Positions 28,801 to 40,800 of a stretch of 64,000 nt of DNA are shown here, piece after piece. The position numbers and the translations under genes were made by a program. Below the pieces are notes generated by a model. That model searched no databases. It saw only the letters and a program-made list of their open reading frames with translations, and had not been told where the DNA came from. This DNA is from Cymodocea nodosa. Lineage: Eukaryota > Streptophyta > Magnoliopsida > Alismatales > Cymodoceaceae. Where the stretch lies: positions 14,218,001-14,282,000 of the forward strand of contig CM072335.1 of NCBI GenBank assembly GCA_036874045.1, written 5' to 3'. Within the stretch, counting starts at the first letter, position 1. Each line of letters begins with the position of its first letter.

Positions 28801-31800
28801 CCTTGTTGAGATGGCTCATGAATCCTTGGCATGGCTTGGCTGGGTAAGGCTCCTTTCTCCCTTGAAGAAGTGATGGTGGCTGCCAAGTTGTTGAATATCT
28901 GACTTGAATTCTTATAAGGGTATTCTGGTCATTTGACCAATTGTATTGTCCATACTATTTAAGCATGGACCTAGGGCACCCATTTGAATGCTGATCCTTT
29001 TGTATTCCATCTGAAATAGAGAACTTCAGCCTTCTCCATCTGTGGACGTACCCAAGTTGGGGAATCACATAAATTTCAGGATTTGTGTGCTTGCTTCTCC
29101 ATCTCTTCTTCTTCTTCTCTTGCATAACAATTGATATCAGAGCTTAGGGTTCTTTTGGGATCATCCTAAGGTTTTGGAAGAGAAAAAGATTTGATTAGAG
29201 AGAGAAGTCTGTCAAAAGACCAGCAGCCGTTGTCGCCAGTTCCTCTCGTGCACAGTCTGCGTGCGAGTTCATCTGCGCATGCGGGTTTGCCTGCGTGTGC
29301 CGTGTGCAAGTCATTTGCCTGTGTGTGCTCGTCTACGTGCGTTCGTCCTTGCACGTCTGTTTGCGCGCATGCGTCTACGTTCGATCGCACATCTATCTGC
29401 GCACGTTCATCCCTACGCGTCTGTTTGCGCACGTGCGTCTGCATGCGTCCGTGTTCGACCATATGTCCGTCTACATGTGTTCATCCCTGCACGCCTGTTT
29501 GCACGTGTGCATCCGCATTCGTCCGCACATCCGTCTGCACGCATTTGTCCTTGCACGTCTGCTTGCACGCGTTCGTCTACACATCTCTTGCACGTGTCCG
29601 AGCATCCCATCCACGCATTACGTGCGTGCTGCTTACTGGAGCTCGTCTAGAGGTCGTAGTTATTGGTCATCTATTGTGTTTAGGAAAAGAAAGGTGGTAA
29701 GCTATACTTTCCATCGACCTTCGTGAATGCAATCTTGCATTTAATTACTGTGGACGTTTGGGGATTTCTAGATTTTTGAAAATTAGGGCATTCAAGTGCA
29801 TTTCAATACTTGCATTTGTATTGCTGGAATTAGTAACTTGTATGTGCTTGCCCTCATTTTCAACTTGTGTGTTGGTTGTTTGGGATAGTAGTATTTGCAT
29901 TTAAGTTTCACTTGTGTTTCAAAATATTGGTTGCATCTAATAGAATTTTTTAGAATGACAACATCGACTTTGAAAGTGAGAAATTTAACGGCAAAAATAG
30001 CTTTAGCCTTTGGCAAATAAAAATGAGGGCTTTGTTGAAGCAATAAGGCATTTGGACTCCCTTAAATTAGGAGTCGTCTATGGATAGAAAATTTGCAGAG
30101 TATGAATAGCAAGAAGAGAAAGCTCACTCTACTATTTTACTATGCTTATCTGATGAAGTTATCGTTGAAGTTGTTGATGAGATCACAGTTTCTGGGTTGT
30201 GGAACAAGTTGGAGACATTGTACATGACAATATCCCTTACCAACAAGTTATTGCTCAAGCAGAGATTGTTCTCTTTGAAGATGAAGGAAGGTACACCGTT
30301 GAAGTAACATTTGGATCAGTTAAACACTATTCTTATGGAGTTATGCAATATTGGTGTGACTGTTGAAGATGAGGATGCAACCCTCATTTTACTTGTTTCA
30401 CTTTCATTGTCATTTGAGAATTTTGTGCGGTCTTTTGTGGTTGGCAGAGATACAATCACATTGGAGGAAGTGAGGTCCAACCTTCACTCAAGGGAACTTA
30501 AGCACATGGTTTCACATGGGAGCAATGACGCAGGTGCATCTGGGTTGACTATGCATCATAGTGATAGTAGGAGACGTCAACAGAAACAAAACAACAACAA
30601 CAGGCGTAGAGGAAGGAGTAAATCCAAAGGCAGGTATTTCATGCAACTACTGTAAGGAAAAGGGACACTGGAAAACAAATTATTTCAAGTTGAAATCCAA
30701 AGGAAGTACGACAGTAGCTGAAAAAGAAGATTTAATGTCAGAAGGTGACTTCTCTTTGATTGTTTGTTGTAGTGCATATATAGATCAGCATTGGATCTTA
30801 GACTTTAGAGCATCTCATCATATGACTCTCAATAGGGAGTATTTCTACACTTATCAGACTGTTAATGGAGGGCAAGTTAGATTAGCAAACGATGATGTTT
30901 GCCTTAGAGCTGGCATTGATACAATCAGATTCAAGATGCATGATGGCACGGTGAGAACTCTTGACGATGTATGGCATGTGCCCAAGCTGGGCAAGAGCTT
31001 GATATCTCTCATGGCATTTGATTCCAAGGGTTTCAAGTATTTAGGTGAAGACAAATTGTTGGTCTTAAAAGACTCATTAGTAGTGATGAAAGGAGTCAAA
31101 AATGGGCCTTTATACATTCTGCAAGGTTCTCTAGTTGTAGGTGATGCTGTCGCAGCTATGAGTGATCAGCAAACTACTTCTGCAGTTTGACACTCAAGAA
31201 TGGGTCATTTGGGGTAGAGAGGAATGTAGAAACTCAGCAGTTTAGGCAGGTTGAATGGGCACAAATTCATTGATGTAGAGTTGTGCAAGCATTATATCTA
31301 TGGAAAGCAGAAACATGTACAGTTTGGAAAAAGAGAGCATACTACTCAGGGGGTATTAGATTATGTCCATGCAGATTGTTGGGGACCTTCCTAACAACCC
31401 CCTTTGTAGGTTCTAGATATTTCCTTTCTATTGTGGATGATTATTCACGTATGACATGAATTTTCATTTTGAAACATAAAGGTGAGGCTTTCAATTAAGT
31501 AGTGGAAGACTCAAGTTGAAAATTAAGTTGGTAGGAAGGTGAAATACTTGAGAACTGACAATGGTTTGGAATTCTGCTTCCATGAGTTTGATAACTTTTG
31601 TAAAGAGGCGGGTATCACAAGACACTACACAGTTAGAGGCACTCCACTACAAAATGAAGTTGTAGAACGTCTCAACTGCACGTTGTTGAAGAAAGCAAGG
31701 TGCATGCTTTCTCATGTTGGATTGGAGAAGAAATTTTGGGCTGAGACTATTAACACAACCTCTTATATTGTCAACAGGTCACCCTCTAGTGGTATAGAAG

Positions 31801-34800
31801 ACAAAATACCTTATGAAGTGTGAATGAACAGGGCTATAAATTATTTCAAATTGAAGATTTTTAATTGTTCAGCATACTATCATGTAGATAATGGCAAGTT
31901 AAAGTCACGTGTCAGAAAGGGTATCTTTGTTAGATATGTTATGAGAGTCAAAAGGTATAGAATTTTTGATAAAGAAACAAGAAAAGTAATTCACAATCGT
32001 GATATTACTTTTGATGAGGTCACTTTGATACAGAATGAAGAGTTACCCATAGTGTCAGAAGAATCCAGCATTCCTAAGCCGGTGGAGTTTGACTTGTCAC
32101 AATAGTATGTCCTGTTAGGACCTTATGACTTACCAGAGGGGGTGAATGGTAATAATTTGTTTCTTAACTATTTAATGGCTGATTGATATAGAGAATTAAC
32201 AAGTACACGATAAAAATAATACACAGGAATTTTAGGTGGTTCATCGCTAATGGCTAGTCTACCTCCAAAGGATACTTGGACTTCACTAAACTTTCACAAA
32301 CTTACAATCACTTGCTTTAAGATTAAAGCAAGAACCAACCAAATTGATTGAGCTTTCAGGTCGTAGCTCCAACCAATCTTTCTCTGAAGTTTTTGATTCG
32401 TGTACTTCAATAAAATACTTGCTTGAAAGTATCAGAGTTGAGTACGTGATGAGCTTCTAAAATTGAGTCTGTATATGCTGAAGATGATTTGATCTCTAAG
32501 GCTTTCTTCTGTTGAGTTTGCTGTAATTGTGTATGAGCAAAAAATTATCTAATTTTGTTGTCTGTTGCTTGTATATATATTAAACATGTGTAACGATCAT
32601 ATTTTTCTTCTAACGGATGTATTCTGCTGTACTTGGTAAGATTTCAGTCCCAAATATGGTAAGTTACTGTTCAGGGAGGTATTTCAAGATACCCTTCCGA
32701 TTTCCTAGGTTTTTGGAGGCTTAGCCATGTAACTCTCCGAAAAATACTTGTAACTTACTGAAAAGTCACTTAAGTCTTTCTGCCATATAAGGTTTCAGAT
32801 CGTACATAAGAGCTGTTATTCAATCGAATACTTGCAGCTGTAACTTACTGAACTGTTATTTAACTGTCGGATAGTTACAGTAACCTTCCGAAATCCTTCG
32901 TTAAGTTTTCGACTGCTTTATTTAATTCAGCACGTGCATAATAGACTAACTTAAGTTCTGGATGGTTAGCTCCAGTAACTTTTCGATTCTTCTTTTAAGC
33001 TTCTGTTTAGATTTCTACATGTGGGAAATTCAATGACTTAAGTTTCGGATAGTTAGCTATAGTAACTTTTCGATTCTTTATATATCTATCTTTTTAACTC
33101 TCTGAAAGCCTTCTACTTTTGAATAGTTAATCTTCTAACTGTCCGATAGTGTTGCTATTGCTTTATATTGCCCTTCGGATACTCAGACTATTAATTCACC
33201 GAAAAATATTTCTCTTCCAGATAGTTAAGCTTGGTAACATTTCGAAATCTTTTTTATCACTTGCAGCACACTTTAAACTGTTTGTATCAACTTCTGCTCT
33301 TTTACTAACTGTTAAGCCTGAGAAATACAATTTAAATCCTCACATTGATTTTTGCATTATCAAAATCTAGAGATCATTTCATATTCTAGAACAAATAGCT
33401 TCAGATGAAGATCAACATTTGGACCTAAATGAAAATGCAGATCAACCTGAAGAGGAACCACAAGAGAGATGTGTTGCTAGGGACAGACCTACGAGGGTTT
33501 CTCAACGCCTGCAGAAGTATGGTTTCAGCAATATGATTGTTTTTGCCTTGTAGGCTGCAAGTGAGGTGGAGGAAGCTATTGATCCTCTAATATATGATGC
33601 TGCTCATTGGATGAAAGCTATGCAAGAGGAGCTTCAGTCCCTTCAGAAAAATTAAACATGGGATTTAGTGAAGCGTTCAAAAGATAAGAATGTTGTAGAT
33701 TGCAAGTGGGTGTTCAAAAAAAAAGTTGGAACACAAGGCAATCTTGGGACACAATTCAGGGCAAGATTGGTGGCTAAAGACTATTCTCAACAGGAAGACG
33801 TTGACTACAATGAAGTATTTGCACCAGTGGTTAGACACACATCCATCAAAGTTCTTTTGACTATTGTTGCAATGAAGAACTTAGAGCTTAAACAACTTGA
33901 TGTGAAGACAACCTTCATACATTGTGACTTAGAAGAAGAAATATGGATGAAACAGCCAATTGGCTTTGTAAAGAAAGGGAGATCAGATTTTGTTTGCATG
34001 CTTAAGAAGCCCTTGTATGGACTCAAGCAATCTCCAAGACAATGGTATAAAAGATTTGATTCTTTTATTACCAAAGTTGGTTTTCTACGTAGCTCTTTTG
34101 ATTCATGTGTGTATATCAAACACTTAAATAATGGTACACATGTATACTTGCTCTTATATGTTGATGATATCTTAATTGAAGCCAAAGATATTAATGTTAT
34201 ACAGGGTTTAAAAAATATCTTAAAGTTTGAATTCACAATGAAAGACTTAGGTGCTGTAGGCAAGATCTTAGGGTTGGAGATACAACATGATAGATGTATT
34301 GGAAAGCTGTTTCTTCATCAACATGGCTATGTGCAGAAGATTTTGAATAGATTTAGAATGGCTTCTAGTAAAGCCATTGGGACACCCTATGACAGGAATC
34401 TTTGATTATCATCAGCTATGTCACCTTAAACACAATCAGAAAAGAAATACATGCAGTGTGTTCCTTACTCTTAGGCTGTTGGGAACTTAATGTATGCAAT
34501 GGTATGTACTCACCTAGATTTAGCCTATTCTCTTAATGTGGTAAGTAGATTTATGTCAAATCCTGGGAAAGACCATTGGCAGGTTGTAAAGAGGATTTTC
34601 AGATATTTGAAGGGAACTCTAGATGTTGGGCTGATATATAATATCAAACAGAGGAGTTGCAGTATGGCAGGATATTCAGATTTAGATTTTGCTAGAGATG
34701 TTGATTAGAGGAGGTCCTTAACAGGATATGATTTTATAGTAGCAGGTTCAGTTGTCAGTTGGAAATCTACACTTCAGCCTATAGTTTTGTTCTCTACTAC

Positions 34801-37800
34801 TGAGGCTGAGTACATGGTAATGATTGAAGTTGCAAAGGAAGGAATCTGTCTAAAAGAGCTACTTGGAAACTTTGGATTGCAAGTTGATAGAGCTGATATC
34901 TTTTGTGACAATCTCAGTGCCATTTGTTTGGCAAAGGATAATGTGTTCCATGATTGTACAAAACACATTGATGTTAGATATCACTTTCTTAGAAGTGAAG
35001 AAAGAATAAAGATCTTGAAAATCAACACCAGAGACAATCCAGCTGATATGTTCACAAAAGGGGTGATTAAGAGTAAGTTCAAACATTGTCTTGACTTGCT
35101 CAACATATATGGATGTTGCTGACCCTTCGTGGGTCATTGTGATGGAGAGCTTTGCTCAAGGTGGAGTTTGTAATTTAAGTCAAGGTGAAGATTGTTGAAT
35201 ATCTGACTTGAATTCTTGTAAGGGTATTCTGGTTATTTGACCAATTCTATTGTCTATGCTATTTAAGCATGGACCTAGGGCACCCATTTAGGTGCTGATC
35301 CTTTTGTATTCTATTTGAAATAGAGAACTTCAGCCCTCTCCATCAGTAGACATACCCAAGTTGGAGAACCACGTAAATTTCGGGATTTGTGTGCTTGCTT
35401 CTCCATCTCTTCTTCCTCTTCTTTTGCATAACACAATTGTTGAATTTGTCTTTCCATTCTAGAGATAGTTTGCAACGCTGACCCTAATTGGCTTTCAAGT
35501 TGCCTTATTGCCCTTGAATTGTCTTCCACCTTAGGACTCGTTTCAATTCCCTTGGCAAGACATGTCTCCATGCCCTTCACCAACATATTGAGCTTTTGGT
35601 CCATCTCGGCTAAATTGAAAATATTAGAAGATGGAGGTTGAAAAGGTGTAGTTTGAAATTTTGAGCTTAAGCCTTGATGATGTTGTTGTTGCTGAAGTTG
35701 TTGAGGATGCCCTTGGGAACCACTCCCTTCTCCTTGTTGAAAATTAGAAGATTTCCAAGAGAAGTTAGGGTGGTTTCTCCATGAAGAGTTATAGGTAGGG
35801 TTATAGCCTAAGTTTCTTTGCATCCCCTCTCCTCTACCTCTTGGCATTAAAGCGTTCACATCCACCTCCGAATTTCTTGTAGGGCAATCTTCTAAAGTGT
35901 GCCCAATTGACTTGCAAGCAAGACACCAAGGTTCATGAGGATGATCAATCCTTTTCCCCTTGGTATCAAGCTCCTCAAACTTCCTTGATAAGGCACAAAC
36001 CTTGGCCTTAAGGGTCGACATAGCATCAACATTGTATTTACCATGATGACTTTGGTTGGCTCTAGCTTTTATGGGTTTACTAGAAGGATCCCAACTCATG
36101 GACCTAGCAGCAAGTCGTTGGAATAACTCCCAAGCCTCATTATCAAGAAGATTTGAAAAATCCTCATGGCTAAGGGATTCCAACATATTCCTTGTATTGC
36201 TATCTATTTCCTCAAAAACAATTTGACACCTCCTCCAAAGTAGGATACCATGATGGGGGCATTGACTTAAAAGGTCCTTGAACCTCTTAAAGTAGTCATA
36301 AAACGTCTCACCACTTCTTTGAGTGCAATTGTTTATTTTAGCACGTTTTTGCATAGTTTTCCTCATTGGGTAAAACTTTTTAAGGAAAATATTGCAAAAA
36401 CCATTCCATGAGTTGATGGATGATGACTCAAGCCCATATAACCATTTCTTAGCTCCATCCTTGAGAGCAAATGGTATGTATCTGAGTTTAATTGCATCCT
36501 TAGGCATTTCATTGATTTTCATCATTAAGCAAACCTCCTTAAACTCATAAAGAAACCAATAGGCATCTTCTTGTTCAAGGCCACAAAATTTGGGTAGTTG
36601 GTTGATATAATCTGACTTAAGTTCATAGTGGTCACCTTGAAGCTTGGGTAATTCAATACATGTAGGCCTAGTGGTTCTAAGAGGGTAAAAAACATCACTC
36701 ATCCTGGTTCCTTGACAATGAACTCATTGGTTGTTCTCAGCCATGGTTCTTTCTAAGTTGGGGGTGGTTCTTATTAGTCTATGAGTTTGGTCTCTCCTCC
36801 AACTTTGCATACAACTAAAAGAAATAAGTCAATTAAAACATGTGAGAACAATGAAACATGATAGTAGATGATCATGTAAACATTAAGGCTAAAATATGCA
36901 AAGAGAACAAGAATGACCGACAACATTGCAGAAAACTGTTAAGTATACTATCTTCCAAGAATTTTATCTTTCAAGGTACTGATCCAAAAATTACAAGTAA
37001 ATACTCTACATGCAGGTATAGAAGTCTTCTTTTCAGGAAAAATATTATCAATAATAAATACAAGCAAAATTTTGTTCAATAGATTGCACAAGAAAGCATG
37101 ATAGGAAAATTCTGTTCCAGGAATTGTTACCCTATTGCATGCAAATGAACATATACTTAAAAAGAATTACTAAAATGTAAGCAACTTAATATACAAACAA
37201 AGAAGAAACAACAACTTTACAACAATAAAAAAAAACAAAAAAAAACAAAGAATAAATCACAAACAAAAGGAAATTTAAGGTTCATAAGAGGGATTGTCTA
37301 ATAAAATTGTGATCCCTTGTTTCTCTTTGTTGTTGTCCCCATGGAATTCCTTAAGTTTTTGCCCATTAACCTTTTCTACAAATCTTGAAGTTGGGTGCTC
37401 AATATCCACAACCCCAAAAAGAAACACTTCTTTAACAATAAAGGATCCTATCCATCTAGCTCTTAGTTTCCCAGGGTGAAGGTGCAATCTTAAGTTATAT
37501 AGGACTTTTTGACCAACTTTAAATGTTCTTAATATATGTTTATCATGAAAGATGTTTGCCTTCTTTTTAGCTATCTTGGAGTTCTTATATGCCTCATTCC
37601 TTAATTCTTATAACTCCAACAACTCAAGTTTCCTTCTCACTGCACCACTTCTCACTTCATAATCCACACTTTGTAATTTTCTAAGTGCCCATAATGTCTT
37701 ATGTTCTAATTCTACAGGCAAATGGCAAGCTTTACTAAAAACTATCCTATAGGGAGATATATCTAAAGCAATTTTAAAGGTTGTTTTATAAGCTCAAGGT

Positions 37801-40800
37801 GCATCACTTAAATGCTCAACCTAATCTCTCCTATTGGTTTTTACAATTTTCTCTAATATAAGCTTAAGCGATTTGTCGATTTGACACTTTCACTTGACTA
37901 CTAGTTTGAGGATGGTAGGAAGTAGCTACTCTATGGTTGACATGGTATTTTCTCATTAAGCCTTCAAAAGATATATTATAAAAATATGTACCTCTATCAC
38001 TAATGATGGCCCTAGGCACTCCAAAACTAGTAAAGATATTCACCTTAATAAAATAGACTACCACTTTACTATCACAAGTTCTAGTGGGTATAGCTTCTAT
38101 CCACTTCGACAAGTAATCCATAGCTAATAAAATATAACCAAACCCATTAGAATTAGAAAATGGGTTTATAAAATCTATACCTCAAAAAGATCAAAAACTT
38201 CTAATACTATAATGGGGTTAAGCGACATCATATTTCTTTTAGATATTCTACCCACCTTTTGGCACCTAAGACATTTTTTGTAGAAGTCAAAAACATCCCT
38301 AAAAATGATAGGCCAAAACAAACCACACTAGAGAACTTTTACCACGGTCTTCCAAGAACCAAAGTGTCCACCATAAGCCTTGTCATGACAAAAGCTCAAA
38401 ACACTATCTCCTAATTTGGGACACACCTACGCACTATTTGATTAAGACAATACTTAAATAGGTAGGGGTCCTCCCAATAATATTCCTTAACTCTAGACTT
38501 AAGCTTCCTCTTCTCATATTTGCTTAGGCTTCTAAGAATCTGACTTGAGGCTATATAGTTCACTATATCTATGTACCAAGGCTCACTATATATCCTATAA
38601 AGGTGCTCATGTGGAAAAGCATTAGACACTTCCTCGCTAGGTGGGATCTTGCCTAACCTAGACAAATGATCTGCTACAACATCCTCTATACTTTTCTTAT
38701 CTCTAATTTCCAAATCAAATTCTTGAAGCAATAAATTCATTTAATTAGTCTAGGCTTTGCATCCTTTTTAGCTAGTAGGTATTTGAAAGCAGAATGGTCG
38801 GTAAAAATAATGACATGGTTCTCTACTAAATAAGGCCTAAATCTATCTAGAGCAAACACCACAGTTAAAAATTCTTTTTCTATAGTGGTGTAATTAACTT
38901 AGGCACTATTAAGGGTTTTACTGGCATAATACACTACATAGGGAGCTTTATTTACATGTCCTAATGTCGCTCCTACGGTAAAGTTTGATGCATCCCACAT
39001 CAATTGAAAAGGTCTAAATTAATTAGGAGCTCTGAGAATAGGAGGGGATACTAAAGAAGTTTATAACAAGTTAAAAGCATCTAGAGAATCCTTAGAAAAA
39101 ACAAAAGGGGTATCCTTAGCTAACAACAGAGTTAAGTATCTAGCTATTCTACTAAAATCTTTAATGAACCTTCTATAGAATCCTACATGTCCTAAGAAAC
39201 TCTTAATCTTTTTGGCACTCTTAAGAGGTGGGAAATTAAATATGATTTTCATTTTAGCTCTATCCACCTCAATTCCTTTCCTTGAAACCACATGCCCCAA
39301 CATTATCCCTTGTGTCATCATAAAATGACACTTCTCCCAATTAAGAACCAAATTCTTCTCTTTACACCTTTAGAGAACAAGGTATAAGTGATTTAAACAA
39401 TTATCAAATCTTTTTCCAAAAATAGAAAAATCATCCATGAAAATCTCAAAAAATTTGCCTCCATGTCAGAAAATAATCTCATCATACACCTTTAGAAAGT
39501 TGCAAGGACATTGCACAATCCAAAAAACATACGATGGAAGATATAAGTTCTAAATAGACAAGTAAACATGGTTTTCTCTTGATTAACAAGAGAAATAGGA
39601 ACTTGGTTGTACTCAGAATATTTGTTTAGGAAGTAATAAAATTCTTGTTCAGCTAATTTCTCAAGAATTTAATCCACAAATGGTAAAGTAAAATGATCCT
39701 TTCTAGTAACAATATTCAGTTTCCTATAATCCACAAACTCTCCATTCAGTCTAGACTCTGGTGGGTATTAGCTCTTTATCAGAATTCTCAACTACTGTTA
39801 TTCTAGGTTTCTTGGGCACCACATAAATGCAGCTCACCCATTTACTATCCATAATAGGGTAAATGATTCCATAATCGAGCCACTTTACAATTTATTTCTT
39901 TACCACCTCCATCATTGTTGGATTTAATCTTTTTAAAGGCTCTTTGGAGGCATAAGACTCATCCTCTAAATAAATTCTATGCTCCACTAGGGTGGTGTTT
40001 ATTCCATGAATATCGGCCATAGACCAACCTATGGCCTCCTTGTAAGCTCTAATCACTCCTAGAAGTTTACCTTCTTGCTTCTGAGTTAACCCCTCACCTA
40101 CTATTATAGGTAGAGTCTTCTCATCATCTAAATACAGATATTTTAAATCCTTAGGGAGAGGTTTAAGCTCTAGCTTAGGGGATACTTCTACTTGAGGCTC
40201 GGTATTAGGTCCAATCCTTTGGAGACTAAGCTGCTGATCTTTGGGACCTATACTAAGTGTCTCAACTCCTATTTCTTCTATTCTATCATCTATTTCTAAC
40301 AATCTAGAAGCTCCCAAGTTCAAACTCTCTCCAAATTCCACTTCTGAACGTTCTAATACTTCCTCATTCCATTCTCCAAAATCTTGGAAAACTTCAAGGA
40401 AGCTAACATTAAAGTCCTGCAACACCTTAGATCTATGCAGTTCCTTCAACTTAAATATATTCAATGCACACCTCAATTCCCCATATTTTATGTTCATCAT
40501 GCCACTCCTATAATTTATCTCAGCATTGATTGTTGCTAAGAAAGGTCTACCAAAAATGAGAGTTTCTTCCTCTATGGTGGTGGGAATAGAACAATTTTCT
40601 AAGATAAAGAAATCTATGGGGTATATGAACTTGTTTACTTGAATGAGCAGATCTTCCACCACTCCTAAAGGTTTCTTAGAGGATTTATCAGCCAATCTAT
40701 TAGTAACATTTGATTGCTGCAACCCTTCTAACCCTAACTCCTCAAAAATGCACCTTGGCATGACATTGATACCCGCCCCTAAATCTATTAAGGCTTTGGA

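Larger units (their letters stand above)
28889..35433 (+). mobile_element. Ty1/copia retrotransposon J inserted in element K gag
   Basis: LTRs of equal length (241 bp, TGTTGAATATC...GCATAACA) lie at 28889-29129 and 35193-35433. Flanks CAAGT (28884-28888) and CAATT (35434-35438) are a target duplication with one change. The primer site TGATATCAGAGCTT follows the 5' LTR. Order: GC-rich leader array, gag, protease, integrase, a probable solo LTR insertion, RT, RNase H. The LTRs differ at about 20 of 241 sites by eye, nearly all transitions. Several stops and frameshifts; inactive. Confidence 0.92.

Noticed and set aside
29191-29726. Long overlapping Cys/Arg-rich ORFs (up to 169 codons) on both strands
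   Set aside because: They arise from the stop-poor GC-rich leader array of copia J; several frames are open at once and none resembles a protein.
33805-34263. 152-codon minus-strand ORF
   Set aside because: Antisense shadow of the element J reverse transcriptase.
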